The notes: generated by a model not told the origin, from the sequence alone. DNA of 64,000 nt from Devosia sp. (GCF_028290435.1 NZ_JAQGJV010000009.1:62001-126000); one strand, 5' to 3'. Shown: positions 17,422 through 26,398, counted from the stretch's first letter. Made by a program: numbers and translations.

Positions 17422-17916
17422 TTTCTCAACTCCCGATTGCTTATGTCTTCTCGACCAGGGGAGACAAACATCCAGCATCGGCCGCAGCAAGATTAACGCC
17501 CTATTTTATGCGTTCCATGCAAACTATGCGCGGATTGGGCCATAATCTGCTGGAAATTGGCGATATTGGAGTGATCTCCTCGGCTGAGGCGGCGTCATTG
17601 GCAGACCGGGCTCAGGCGAATGAAGCCCCACGCCGTTGCCGGCGCGGGGCCGAGGTGGTCGGTGCAAACAACCTCTGCCGAAGAAATTCTTCGGTGAGCC
17701 AATGCTAGCTGATTTGTTGGCACGGGTCATCTGCAACCGATTTCATCACCAGAATTGCTGCTCCGCCATTTTGCTCAAACGTTAAGCAGCCGTAAATACG
17801 CCTGCCTAAACAACCAGCAATCGCTAAAGAACTCTATGCAGCGCCGGAAGCTCTTACGTCGCGAAACTTCGCCTCACCTCAATTGAATCAATCGATTAGC
17901 CCCCACACTCAAGTGC
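17422..17916. other. Intergenic region upstream of urtA
   Basis: About 500 bases without a convincing gene. It holds the promoter region of the small secreted protein, a GC-rich imperfect hairpin near 17625-17650, a perfect dyad at 17678-17694 and the approach to the sigma-54 promoter. Short frames here lack ribosome sites and coding character. Confidence 0.6.
17678..17694. promoter_or_regulatory. Perfect 17-base dyad upstream of urtA
   Basis: CCGAAGAA and TTCTTCGG flank one central A. The site is 222 bases before the predicted sigma-54 promoter, a position where enhancer-binding proteins act, but it does not match the usual NtrC site. Confidence 0.4.
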
Positions 17917-17932
17917 TGGCACGGGCTTTGCA
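17917..17932 (+). promoter_or_regulatory. Sigma-54 promoter of the urt operon
   Basis: TGGCACGGGCTTTGCA matches the RpoN consensus (TGGCACG, four bases, TTGCW) at every defined position. The -24 GG and -12 GC have exact spacing, and the expected start is about 30 bases before the urtA ATG. This predicts nitrogen-limitation control through NtrC or a similar activator. Confidence 0.88.
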
Positions 17933-17973
17933 ATTTGCTTTGCGGTGCAAACACCTAATCTGTCGGAGGGAAT

Positions 17974-19278
17974 ATGACAGTCGTAAACCGCATGATTGCG
18001 GGCCTGGGGCTCGGCGTGACGATGACTATGGGGGCGATGGCTGTTCCAGCGATCGCCGCGGACACCATCAAGGTGGGCGTGCTGCATTCGCTGTCGGGCA
18101 CGATGGCGATTTCCGAAACGACGTTGAAGGACACCATGCTGTTCCTCATCGACGAACAGAACAAGAAGGGCGGCCTCCTGGGCAAGCAGCTTGAAGCCGT
18201 CGTCGTCGATCCTGCCTCCGATTGGCCGCTGTTCGCCGAAAAGGCCCGCGAGCTGATCGCCGTCGACGGCGTCGCGGCCGTGTTCGGCTGCTGGACCTCA
18301 TCGTCCCGCAAGTCGGTGCTGCCGGTGTTCAAGGAACTCAATTCGATCCTGTTCTACCCCGTGCAATACGAAGGCGAAGAGTCCGAAAAGAACGTCATCT
18401 ATACCGGCGCCGCGCCAAACCAGCAGGCCATCCCAGCCGTCGACTACCTGATGAGCGAAGAAGGCGGTTCGGTGAAGCGCTGGGTTCTCGAAGCCACCGA
18501 CTATGTCTACCCGCGCACCACCAACAAGATCCTGGAGCAGTACCTCCTCGATAAGGGCGTTGCCGCTGAAGACATCAAGATCAACTACACCCCGTTCGGT
18601 TTCGCCGATTGGCAGACCGAAGTCGCTGCCATCAAGGAATTCGGCTCCGCTGGCAAGAAGACCGCCGTGGTCTCCACCATCAACGGCGACGCCAACACCC
18701 CGTTCTACAAGGAATTGGCCAACCAGGGCGTCTCGGCTGAAGACATTCCGGTCGTCGCTTTCTCGGTCGGCGAAGAAGAACTGGCTGGTCTCGATACCAC
18801 CAACCTCGTCGGTCACCTCGCCGCCTGGAACTACTTCCAGTCCGTCGATACGCCGGAAAACGCCGCCTTCATCTCCGAATGGCACAAGTACATCAAGAGC
18901 GACACCCGCACCACCAATGACCCGATGGAAGCCGCTTACCTTGGCTTCAACCTCTGGGTCGCGGCCGTGGAAAAGGCCGGCACCACCGATACCGATGCCG
19001 TGCTGAAGGCGATTGTCGGCCTCTCCGTGCCGAACCTGACCGGCGGCACTGCCACCGTCCTGCCGAACCATCACCTGACCAAGCCGGTGCTGATCGGCGA
19101 AATCCAGGCCGACGGCCAGTTCGAAATCGTCAAGCAGACCGCAGAAGTACCCGGCGATGCCTGGTCCGACGTGCTCCCTGAAGACAAGGGCATCGAGGCT
19201 GATTGGACTGATCCGCTCACCGGTTGCGGTCATTTCGATACCGCAACCCAGACGTGCGGTGCCGCGCCTGCTTCCTGA
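17974..19278 (+). CDS. urtA: Urea ABC transporter substrate-binding protein
   Basis: A 434-residue periplasmic binding protein of the UrtA family, which captures urea for the UrtBCDE transporter. A signal peptide covers residues 1-29 (VPAIAA end). The conserved segments VGVLHSLSGTMAISE, VFGCWTSSSRKSVLPV and FYPVQYEGEE are typical of UrtA rather than of branched-chain amino acid binding proteins. GGAGGG precedes ATG 17974. It is the first gene of the operon, downstream of a sigma-54 promoter, and a strong stem-loop follows the stop codon. Confidence 0.96.
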   Translation: MTVVNRMIAGLGLGVTMTMGAMAVPAIAADTIKVGVLHSLSGTMAISETTLKDTMLFLIDEQNKKGGLLGKQLEAVVVDPASDWPLFAEKARELIAVDGVAAVFGCWTSSSRKSVLPVFKELNSILFYPVQYEGEESEKNVIYTGAAPNQQAIPAVDYLMSEEGGSVKRWVLEATDYVYPRTTNKILEQYLLDKGVAAEDIKINYTPFGFADWQTEVAAIKEFGSAGKKTAVVSTINGDANTPFYKELANQGVSAEDIPVVAFSVGEEELAGLDTTNLVGHLAAWNYFQSVDTPENAAFISEWHKYIKSDTRTTNDPMEAAYLGFNLWVAAVEKAGTTDTDAVLKAIVGLSVPNLTGGTATVLPNHHLTKPVLIGEIQADGQFEIVKQTAEVPGDAWSDVLPEDKGIEADWTDPLTGCGHFDTATQTCGAAPAS

Positions 19279-19295
19279 GCAAGCCGCTAGCCGCG

Positions 19296-19321
19296 GTGAA
19301 GGCGGGTTCGCCCGCCTTCAC
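19296..19321 (+). promoter_or_regulatory. Intercistronic stem-loop urtA-urtB
   Basis: An 11-base perfect stem (GTGAAGGCGGG with its reverse complement) closed by a TTCG tetraloop, 18 bases after the urtA stop, with no T-run. Such structures after binding-protein cistrons usually protect the 3' end and raise its expression over the permease genes. Confidence 0.8.
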
Positions 19322-19351
19322 TACGTTCCTCCCACCAGCTTCGAGCGAGCG

Positions 19352-20968
19352 ATGACCAACCGAATTTTGCGACTGATCGCGGTACTGTTCGCCCTCGCAC
19401 TCTCCCCCTTGCCTGCCCTGGCGCAGGCCAATGATTTCGCCGTCATGGTTCAGGCCCTCGGCCAGGGCGGTTTCCCCGATCGCGAAGCGGCGATGAATGC
19501 CCTCGTTGCCACCGGCGACGAGCGCGTGCCGCCCATCCTGCAGGCCATGAGCGATGGCACTCTCTACCTCCGCAAATCCGACCAACGCGTGCTGTTCGCC
19601 GCCAAGTCCGGCTCCGAATTCAAGCTAACCGACCCTGTCGACGGTTCCGATGCAGGTACCGCCGTCAGCGCCGACATCGAAAAGATCAAGGTCAACAACG
19701 GCCTGCGCGGCAAGATCCGCACCGCCATCGGCACCATGACCCTGCTCAGCCCCGACAGCGCCAGCCGGCTATCGGCCGCACAAAGCATCCTCAAGAACGC
19801 CGATCCGGCCATGCTGCCGCTGCTCGATAGCGCGCTGGCGGCCGAAACAGATCCCAAGATCAAATCCACCATGGACCTGGCCCGCGCGGTGATCGTGCTG
19901 AAGTCCGACGCCGTGCTGGACGACAAGCGCGCCGCCGTCGACACCATCGCCGCCCACGGCGATCAGGCCGCCCAGACCGTGCTGGTTAATGCCCTCGCCG
20001 CCGCGCCCGATGAACTCAAGCCCGTCATCCAGACCGGCATCGACGCCATCGGCCGCAATCTCCAGCTCTGGCAGGTCGCGCAGAACCTGCTCTACGGCGT
20101 CTCGCTCTCATCGGTCCTGCTGCTCGCCGCCATCGGCCTCTCCATCACCTTCGGCGTGATGGGCATCATCAACATGGCCCACGGCGAAATGGTCATGCTG
20201 GGCGCCTACACCACTTTCGTAGTGCAGGAACTGATCCGCAATTTCGCCCCCGGCCTGATGGACTATTCCCTGGCCTTCGCGGTCCCCGCCGCCTTCCTGT
20301 TCACCGCCCTCGTCGGCATCGCCATCGAGCGCGGCATCATCCGCTGGCTCTACGGCCGGCCCCTGGAAACCCTGCTCGCCACCTGGGGGCTGTCGCTCGC
20401 CCTGCAGCAGGTCGTCCGCACCCTGTTCGGGCCCACCAATCAGATGGTCTCCCCGCCAAGCTGGATGACCGGCGCCTTCGACGTCGGCGGCCTTTCCATC
20501 ACCTGGAACCGGCTCTGGATCGTGGTCTTCGCCATCGCCGTCTTCGCCATCCTGCAGCTCGTGCTCAACCGCACCGCGCTTGGCCTGCAGATGCGCGCCG
20601 TCACCCAGAACCGCCGCATGGCCTCCTCCATGGGCATCCGCACGCCCTTTGTGGACGCTATGACCTTCGGCCTCGGCTCCGGCGTTGCTGGCATGGCCGG
20701 CGTCGCGCTCAGCCAGATCGACAATGTCTCGCCCAACCTTGGCCAGGGCTACATCATCGATAGCTTCATGGTCGTGGTCTTCGGCGGCGTCGGCAATCTC
20801 TGGGGCACGCTGATCGGCGCGTTGATGCTCGGGGTCGGCAACAAGCTGCTCGAGCCGCAATTCGGCGCTGTGCTGGGCAAGATCATCATTTTGGTCCTCA
20901 TCATCCTCTTCATCCAATGGCGTCCGCGCGGCCTCTTCGCGCTCAAGGGCCGGTCCATCGAACAATGA
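19352..20968 (+). CDS. urtB: Urea ABC transporter permease UrtB
   Basis: A 538-residue inner-membrane permease. It has a signal-like N-terminus (LSPLPALAQA), a periplasmic N-terminal domain of about 220 residues, and then a LivH-type membrane domain beginning near LLYGVSLSSVLLLAA. This extra N-terminal region is a UrtB feature that distinguishes it from LivH. The signature GVMGIINMAHGEMVMLGAY is intact. The start at 19352 is chosen because it begins the signal segment; an upstream in-frame extension would overlap urtA. Confidence 0.95.
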   Translation: MTNRILRLIAVLFALALSPLPALAQANDFAVMVQALGQGGFPDREAAMNALVATGDERVPPILQAMSDGTLYLRKSDQRVLFAAKSGSEFKLTDPVDGSDAGTAVSADIEKIKVNNGLRGKIRTAIGTMTLLSPDSASRLSAAQSILKNADPAMLPLLDSALAAETDPKIKSTMDLARAVIVLKSDAVLDDKRAAVDTIAAHGDQAAQTVLVNALAAAPDELKPVIQTGIDAIGRNLQLWQVAQNLLYGVSLSSVLLLAAIGLSITFGVMGIINMAHGEMVMLGAYTTFVVQELIRNFAPGLMDYSLAFAVPAAFLFTALVGIAIERGIIRWLYGRPLETLLATWGLSLALQQVVRTLFGPTNQMVSPPSWMTGAFDVGGLSITWNRLWIVVFAIAVFAILQLVLNRTALGLQMRAVTQNRRMASSMGIRTPFVDAMTFGLGSGVAGMAGVALSQIDNVSPNLGQGYIIDSFMVVVFGGVGNLWGTLIGALMLGVGNKLLEPQFGAVLGKIIILVLIILFIQWRPRGLFALKGRSIEQ

Positions 20969-20988
20969 CGATTCCCTTGCGGACGCTG

Positions 20989-21119
20989 AAGGCCCCCTCA
21001 CCCGACGCTACGCGTCGACCTCTCCCCCCAGGGAGAGGTGGTGCATGGGCCAAATCTCGCCTCTTCCTCACCTCTCCCTTTGGGGGAGAGGTCGGCCGCA
21101 GGCCGGGTGAGGGGGCCTT
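20989..21119. repeat. Interspersed palindrome, family A copy 2
   Basis: Begins AAGGCCCCCTCACCC and ends with its reverse complement, with CCTCTCCC/GGGAGAGG arms inside. Compared with the copy at 3811 the inner and outer arms are exchanged. It lies within the urt operon between urtB and urtC, so it is evidently tolerated inside a transcript. Confidence 0.9.
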
Positions 21120-21140
21120 CCTTTTGTCCGGTGTGCCAGC

Positions 21141-22481
21141 ATGATTACCCAACTCATTCTTCGCGCCCTCGACAAGAAGGCCATCTGGCTCGTCGCAGTG
21201 CTGGCGGTCATCGCCATTGGTGTGCCGGTGCTGAACCTCGTCGTTCCCGAGGGCAACCCGCTCCACATCCCCAATTACGCGGTGCCGCTGTTCGGCAAGT
21301 ACCTGAACTACGCCATGCTCGCCCTGGCGCTCGACCTGGTCTGGGGTTATTGCGGCATTCTTTCGCTCGGCCACGCCGCTTTCTTCGCGCTCGGCGCCTA
21401 TGCCATGGGCATGTACCTGATGCGCCAGATCGGCGCCCGCGGCGTCTATGCCAATCCCACCCTGCCCGATTTCATGGTGTTCCTGAACTACAAGGAATTG
21501 CCCTGGTTCTGGAATGGCTTTGACATGTGGTGGTTCGCTTTCGCCATGGTGCTGATCGTGCCGGGGCTGCTGGCCTTCGTCTTCGGCTTCCTCGCCTTCC
21601 GCAGCCGCGTCACCGGCGTCTACCTGTCGATCATCACCCAGGCCATGACCTACGCGCTGTTGCTGGCCTTCTTCCGCAACGATCTCGGTTTTGGCGGCAA
21701 TAACGGTCTGACCGACTTCAAGGATATCCTCGGCGTCAACGTGCAGGCGGCCACCACCCGCGCTGCCCTGTTCGCCGCCTCCGCCTTCGCTCTGGCCCTT
21801 GCCGTGGTGATCTGCTCGGCCATCGTCAATTCCAAGCTCGGCAAGGTCATGGTCGCCGTGCGCGATGCCGAAAGCCGCACCCGCTTCCTCGGCTACCGCG
21901 TCGACAACGTCAAACTCTTCGCCTTCGTGGTTTCGGCCGTCCTCGCCGGCATCGCCGGGGCGCTCTATGCCCCGCAGGTCGGCATCATCAATCCGAGCGA
22001 ATTCGAGCCCGGCAATTCCATCGAGGTGGTCATCTGGACCGCCGTCGGCGGCCGCGGCACCATTGTCGGCCCCATCATCGGCGCCATCGTGGTCAACCTG
22101 ACCAAGTCGATCTTCACCTCCGGCTCGTCCTATATCGCCGCCGGCCTCGTCATCCTGATCTTCTCGGGCATCGTCGCCGTCGCCAGCGGTTGGACCAAAG
22201 GCCTGATCGTCATCGCCGCCTCGATCGCGATCCCGGTGCTCTATGGCCTCTACCAGCTCGCCCTCTATGGCAGCTTCAAGCTGCCGGCTCTATCCGATGT
22301 TTGGCTCTACGCCCTGGGTGGCCTCTTCATCTTCACCACCCTGTTCCTGCCTAAGGGCATCGTGGGATTGATCGCGCAATGGCGAACCATGACCACCAAG
22401 CGCGAACAGCACGATCGCAACGCCCCCTCGCCGGCCGATGTCGAAGCCGGCGTCGATCCGCAACCCAACCCGGCGGAGTAG
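21141..22481 (+). CDS. urtC: Urea ABC transporter permease UrtC
   Basis: A 446-residue LivM-type permease with about ten membrane helices. The family segment LVWGYCGILSLGHAAFFALGA is present, as is the late GRGTIVGPIIGA loop. The protein is longer than LivM because of an additional C-terminal membrane region (IAIPVLYGLYQLALYG) seen in UrtC. The cytoplasmic tail ends with a Pro-rich stretch. It follows the palindromic repeat after urtB and precedes urtD by four bases, so it is cotranscribed. Confidence 0.95.
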   Translation: MITQLILRALDKKAIWLVAVLAVIAIGVPVLNLVVPEGNPLHIPNYAVPLFGKYLNYAMLALALDLVWGYCGILSLGHAAFFALGAYAMGMYLMRQIGARGVYANPTLPDFMVFLNYKELPWFWNGFDMWWFAFAMVLIVPGLLAFVFGFLAFRSRVTGVYLSIITQAMTYALLLAFFRNDLGFGGNNGLTDFKDILGVNVQAATTRAALFAASAFALALAVVICSAIVNSKLGKVMVAVRDAESRTRFLGYRVDNVKLFAFVVSAVLAGIAGALYAPQVGIINPSEFEPGNSIEVVIWTAVGGRGTIVGPIIGAIVVNLTKSIFTSGSSYIAAGLVILIFSGIVAVASGWTKGLIVIAASIAIPVLYGLYQLALYGSFKLPALSDVWLYALGGLFIFTTLFLPKGIVGLIAQWRTMTTKREQHDRNAPSPADVEAGVDPQPNPAE

Positions 22482-22485
22482 CACC

Positions 22486-23235
22486 ATGGCTGACAAAACT
22501 GGCACCATGCTCTACCTCGACGGTGTCTCCGTGTCGTTCGACGGCTTCAAGGCGATCAACAAGCTCTCGATCATCGTCCACCCCGCCGAAATGCTGGCCA
22601 TTATCGGCCCCAACGGCGCCGGCAAGACCACCATGATGGACATCATCACCGGCAAGACCCGGCCCGACGATGGCGAAGTGTTGTTCGACGGCCGCACCGA
22701 CCTGACCAAGCTCGACGAAGCCGCCATCGCCAATCTGGGCATCGGCCGCAAATTCCAGAAACCAACGGTGTTCGAAAGCCAGACCGTCTGGGACAATCTG
22801 GTCATGGCCCTGCGCAAACCGCGCGGCGTGTTCTCGGCGCTGTTCTATTCGATGAGTGCCGACGACGAGGCCCGCATTACGGAAATCCTCGACACCGTAC
22901 GCCTACTCAACCGCAAGGACGATTTCGCCGCCAATCTCAGCCACGGCCAGAAGCAGTGGCTCGAAATCGGCATGCTTCTGGCCCAGGACCCAAAGCTCCT
23001 GCTGGTCGATGAACCCGTCGCGGGAATGACCGACAGCGAAACCGTCGAAACCGCCAAACTGCTCAAGGAGATCGCCAAGACCCGCTCCGTCGTCGTCGTC
23101 GAACACGACATGAGCTTCGTCCGCGACCTCGGCTCGCGCGTCACCTGCCTCGCCGAGGGCTCCGTCCTCGCCGAAGGCACCCTCGACCAGGTCAGCGCCA
23201 ATCCTGTCGTCATCGAACGTTATTTGGGACGCTGA
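22486..23235 (+). CDS. urtD: Urea ABC transporter ATP-binding protein UrtD
   Basis: A 249-residue ATPase of the LivG type. Walker A is GPNGAGKTT, the signature is LSHGQKQWLEIG (the His variant usual in UrtD), and Walker B is LLLVDEPVAGM followed by the switch histidine in VVVEHDM. It energises urea import with UrtE. The start at 22486 follows GGCGGAG; an upstream in-frame ATG at 22438 lies inside urtC and is less likely. The stop is one base before urtE. Confidence 0.95.
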   Translation: MADKTGTMLYLDGVSVSFDGFKAINKLSIIVHPAEMLAIIGPNGAGKTTMMDIITGKTRPDDGEVLFDGRTDLTKLDEAAIANLGIGRKFQKPTVFESQTVWDNLVMALRKPRGVFSALFYSMSADDEARITEILDTVRLLNRKDDFAANLSHGQKQWLEIGMLLAQDPKLLLVDEPVAGMTDSETVETAKLLKEIAKTRSVVVVEHDMSFVRDLGSRVTCLAEGSVLAEGTLDQVSANPVVIERYLGR

Positions 23236-23236
23236 T

Positions 23237-23938
23237 ATGACCGCCCTTTCCGTCCACGCCATCGACCTCCACTACGGCGCCGCGCAGGCACTCAAATCCG
23301 TATCGCTGGAATGCAAACCCAACCGCATCACCGCAGTGCTCGGCCGAAACGGCGTCGGTAAATCCTCGACGCTACGCGCCATCACCGGCGTCCACAACAT
23401 CACCGCGGGCGATATCACGTTCGGCGAGGAAATCCTGCGCAAGGCTCCGCCCTATAAGCGCGCCCGCATGGGCCTCGCCTATGTGCCGCAGGGGCGCGAA
23501 ATCTTCCCGCTTCTCACCGTACGCGAAAACCTGCAGACCGGCTTTGCCAGTGTGCCTCGCGCGGAAAAGAACATCCCGCCTTACATCTTCGAGCTTTTCC
23601 CCGTACTAAAATCCATGCTGAACCGGCGCGGCGGCGACCTCTCGGGGGGCCAGCAGCAGCAGCTCGCGATCGGGCGCGCGCTGGTCACCCGACCCAAAGT
23701 GCTGGTGCTCGATGAGCCTACCGAGGGCATTCAGCCTTCCATCATCAAGGATATCGGCCGCGCCCTGCAGTTCCTGCGCGACGAAAAGGGCATGACTATC
23801 CTGCTGGTCGAGCAATTCCTAGATTTCTGCCGCGAAATCGCCGACGATATCTATGTGATGGACCGCGGTGAGATTCAGCATGCCGGGCCGGCCAGCGACC
23901 TCGACCTGCCCGAAGTGCGCCGCCATCTGATGGTATGA
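23237..23938 (+). CDS. urtE: Urea ABC transporter ATP-binding protein UrtE
   Basis: A 233-residue LivF-type ATPase. Walker A GRNGVGKSS, signature LSGGQQQQLAIGRAL, and Walker B VLVLDEPTEGIQPSI (the TEGIQPSI form is typical of UrtE) are all intact. It is the last gene of the urt operon. Downstream there is a terminator serving the opposite strand, then ureD 480 bases further on the same strand. Confidence 0.95.
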   Translation: MTALSVHAIDLHYGAAQALKSVSLECKPNRITAVLGRNGVGKSSTLRAITGVHNITAGDITFGEEILRKAPPYKRARMGLAYVPQGREIFPLLTVRENLQTGFASVPRAEKNIPPYIFELFPVLKSMLNRRGGDLSGGQQQQLAIGRALVTRPKVLVLDEPTEGIQPSIIKDIGRALQFLRDEKGMTILLVEQFLDFCREIADDIYVMDRGEIQHAGPASDLDLPEVRRHLMV

Positions 23939-23943
23939 GCGAA

Positions 23944-23973
23944 CAACAAAAAACGCCCGGCCGAAGCCGGGCG
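23944..23973 (-). terminator. Rho-independent terminator of the small secreted-protein gene
   Basis: Minus-strand stem CGCCCGGC / GCCGGGCG with a four-base loop followed by a run of T residues. In the plus direction no T-run follows, so urtE transcripts may read on toward ureD. Confidence 0.88.
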
Positions 23974-23997
23974 CTCATGGATATCTTAATGGACGAC

Positions 23998-24336
23998 TTA
24001 CTTGCTCAGGCCGGAAGCCTTGCACTGCTCAAGGGTCACCGTGTCGAGATCGATCGACGTGGTGGTCGCAGCCTGGAGTTCGTCAACTGCAGTGGTCGCG
24101 CTGGCGGTCGCATCGGCAGCGCCGTCATTCGAGCCAGCAGCAGTATTGTCGTCGGTGTTTTCGGTAAGCGACGTGCTCGAGTCCGTGGTAGAAAGCATGT
24201 CGCAACGCGCCTGAACAGCAGGCAGATCGGCGTCGGTCACTGTGGAAGAGCCAACCATCGTGTCAGCATAAGCGGCACCGCCAAACAGAAGAGCCGAACC
24301 CATAACAATAGCGCAAGTAACGGTTTTGAAGGTCAT
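23998..24336 (-). CDS. Small secreted Thr/Ala/Asp-rich protein
   Basis: A 112-residue protein with signal peptide (residues 1-24, ending in GGAAYA). The mature part has a low-complexity Thr/Ser/Asp/Ala centre (TTDSSTSLTENTDDNTAAG) flanked by a cysteine on each side (ARCDML and EQCKASG), which may form one disulfide. No family is recognised. ATG 24336 follows AGGAT. It lies on the opposite strand between urtE and ureD, sharing an 83-base divergent promoter region with ureD, and has its own terminator. Confidence 0.7.
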   Translation of the reverse strand: MTFKTVTCAIVMGSALLFGGAAYADTMVGSSTVTDADLPAVQARCDMLSTTDSSTSLTENTDDNTAAGSNDGAADATASATTAVDELQAATTTSIDLDTVTLEQCKASGLSK

Positions 24337-24419
24337 TTTATAACATCCTATCTTTGTTGTATGGTGACGCTGAAAAATCTTTGTCGGGTTCAAAACGTAC
24401 GGAATGGGCATAGGTTCCC

Positions 24420-25259
24420 ATGACTATCGCACAATCCGCAGCATTAGTGTTTCCACCTGCGCCCATGCAGCGCGCCCGTGGCGTCGGTCGTATCGCCACC
24501 AAGCTGCGCGATGGCGTCACCGTCATCGACACGCTCTATCAGGATGGCTGCGCCAAAATTCGCCTGCCCCACACCCACAGTTCCGCGCTCGAGGCGGTCC
24601 TGATCAACACAGCCGGCGGCCTCACCGGGGGCGACCATATGCAATGGGGCGCCGACGCCGCGCCTAATGGCAAGATGGTGCTGACCACCCAGGCCTGCGA
24701 GCGTATCTACCGGTCCACCGGCGCCACCGCCCGCGTCGAGACCCGCCTCACCGTCGGCGCCAATGCGCATCTCGATTGGCTGCCGCAGGAGACCATCCTG
24801 TTCGAAGCCAGCAAGCTCGATCGCCGCATCGATATCGACCTGGCCGATGGCGCCAGCCTTACAGCCATCGAGGCCGTCCTCCTCGGCCGCGATGCAATGG
24901 GGGAACTCGCCAATGATGCTTACCTGCGCGACAACTGGCGCATTCGCCGCAATGGACGCCTGCTCCATGCCGAGGCCACGCTGCTGACCGGGGAGGGCAG
25001 TGAACGCATGGCCGCGCCGCTGCTGGCCGGCGCGCGCGCCTTCGCCACCATCCTGCATATCGGCCCCCTCGCCGCGCGCCGGCTGGAGACGGTCCGGGCG
25101 CTGATGCCCGCCAGCAGCCTCATTGCCGCCAGTGCCATTGGCGAGCGCCTGGTGGTCCGCGCTATCGCCGAATCCGGGCTTGCGCTACGCCGCATGATCG
25201 TCCCAATTGTTGCCGAACTGTCGGGCGCGGGCAGCCTGCCCCGCCTCTGGCATCTCTAA
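24420..25259 (+). CDS. ureD: Urease accessory protein UreD
   Basis: A 279-residue UreD (UreH), which binds apo-urease with UreF and UreG during nickel insertion. Diagnostic segments are LINTAGGLTGGDHMQW, TTQACERIYRS and LDWLPQETILFE. Length is normal. It is the first gene of the urease cluster. The start at 24420 is the most upstream sensible ATG and directly abuts the divergent promoter region. Confidence 0.93.
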   Translation: MTIAQSAALVFPPAPMQRARGVGRIATKLRDGVTVIDTLYQDGCAKIRLPHTHSSALEAVLINTAGGLTGGDHMQWGADAAPNGKMVLTTQACERIYRSTGATARVETRLTVGANAHLDWLPQETILFEASKLDRRIDIDLADGASLTAIEAVLLGRDAMGELANDAYLRDNWRIRRNGRLLHAEATLLTGEGSERMAAPLLAGARAFATILHIGPLAARRLETVRALMPASSLIAASAIGERLVVRAIAESGLALRRMIVPIVAELSGAGSLPRLWHL

Positions 25260-25328
25260 AAGGATCGCGCGGAAAAGTGGCCACCGGTTTTCCGCGCCAG
25301 CGATCCGACCAAGACTAGGAAAATCCGA

Positions 25329-25631
25329 ATGAACCTGACGCCGCGTGAAAAAGACAAACTGCTGATCTCGATGGCCGCCGTGGTCGCCCGCAAGCGGCTG
25401 GAGCGCGGCGTCAAGCTCAACCATCCCGAGGCCATCGCGCTGATCACCGATTTCGTGGTCGAAGGCGCCCGCGACGGGCGCCCCGTCGCTGAACTGATGG
25501 AAGCGGGCGCCCATGTCATCTCCCGCCACCAGGTCATGGACGGCATTGCCGAAATGATCTCCGACATCCAGGTCGAAGCCACCTTCCCCGACGGCACCAA
25601 GCTGGTGACCGTCCACGAACCGATACGGTGA
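25329..25631 (+). CDS. ureA: Urease gamma subunit
   Basis: A 100-residue UreA, the smallest subunit of the (alpha-beta-gamma)3 urease. Family segments [36 protein letters not shown] and [18 protein letters not shown] are all present and full length. It follows ureD by 69 bases and precedes ureB by four, so ureA and ureB are translationally close. Confidence 0.96.
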   Translation: MNLTPREKDKLLISMAAVVARKRLERGVKLNHPEAIALITDFVVEGARDGRPVAELMEAGAHVISRHQVMDGIAEMISDIQVEATFPDGTKLVTVHEPIR

Positions 25632-25635
25632 CCCC

Positions 25636-25941
25636 ATGATCCCCGGCGAAATCTTCCCCAAATCTGGCGATATCGAGCTCAACGTTGGCGCGCCGCAACT
25701 CACCATCGAGGTCGCCAACACAGGCGATCGCCCGATCCAGGTCGGCTCGCACTATCATTTCTACGAAACCAATGCCGGCCTGCGCTTCGATCGCGAAGCC
25801 GCCCGCGGCATGCGGCTAGATATCGCCGCCGGTACTGCGGTCCGCTTCGAGCCCGGCCAAGCCCGCGACGTCAATCTGGTGCCGCTCTCGGGCACGCGCA
25901 TGGTCTACGGCTTCCGCGGCAAGGTCATGGGAGCCCTATGA
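25636..25941 (+). CDS. ureB: Urease beta subunit
   Basis: A 101-residue UreB with the family start MIPGEIFP and the segment [16 protein letters not shown]. The later [12 protein letters not shown] and the C-terminal [14 protein letters not shown] are intact. It is normal length and not fused to UreA. Unusually it is separated from ureC by about 1 kb that holds a hypothetical gene and an opposing small gene. Confidence 0.96.
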   Translation: MIPGEIFPKSGDIELNVGAPQLTIEVANTGDRPIQVGSHYHFYETNAGLRFDREAARGMRLDIAAGTAVRFEPGQARDVNLVPLSGTRMVYGFRGKVMGAL

Positions 25942-26008
25942 TAGTCTTGGCAGTGAACCGCCAAAAATGCTCAAAGACCGGCTTAGCCAATAAGCCGGGA
26001 CCCTTCGC

Positions 26009-26398
26009 ATGACCAAAGAGCAAGATTTCAAAAACCGCTTCGCCACCGTGCTGCAGGATTTGCAGCAGGACGGCAGCAAAGACCCGCAGACCATGTATCT
26101 GCTGGGCAGCCTCGCCTCTGACCTCAGCAATGACCTCAAACGGAAAAACTGGACCGAGGCCAAGCAGGTCATCACCCCGGCGCTCTACGATCAGTTGCTG
26201 AAAAAGTTCGAGCACGAGGGCAGCGAGCATCACGCCGCTGGCCGCTCCACCCACGCCTATGCCATCCAGGCGCTGGCGGTGTCCCTCGTCGCCGGCACGC
26301 AGCGCAAGGACCCCGCCATGCGGGAAGGCGAGCAATTACTCGATGCCCGCATCAACCACGCTATTGCGCTCTATCGCGCCCAGCCCAAGCCCAACTAG
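26009..26398 (+). CDS. Hypothetical protein between ureB and ureC
   Basis: A 129-residue soluble, charged and helical protein without signal peptide or membrane segment (for example YLLGSLASDLSNDLKRK). No family is recognised. It is on the same strand as the urease genes, 67 bases after ureB, so it is probably cotranscribed. Hypothetical genes interrupting urease operons occur in rhizobia and relatives. The start codon ATG 26009 lacks a strong ribosome site. Confidence 0.7.
   Translation: MTKEQDFKNRFATVLQDLQQDGSKDPQTMYLLGSLASDLSNDLKRKNWTEAKQVITPALYDQLLKKFEHEGSEHHAAGRSTHAYAIQALAVSLVAGTQRKDPAMREGEQLLDARINHAIALYRAQPKPN

Noticed and set aside
17508-17708. A short plus-strand frame upstream of urtA
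   Set aside because: Composition is not coding-like and it spans the dyad and hairpin elements.
17716-17733. A second TGGCACG sequence upstream of urtA considered as a sigma-54 promoter
   Set aside because: The downstream GC element is two bases out of register, so spacing is wrong.
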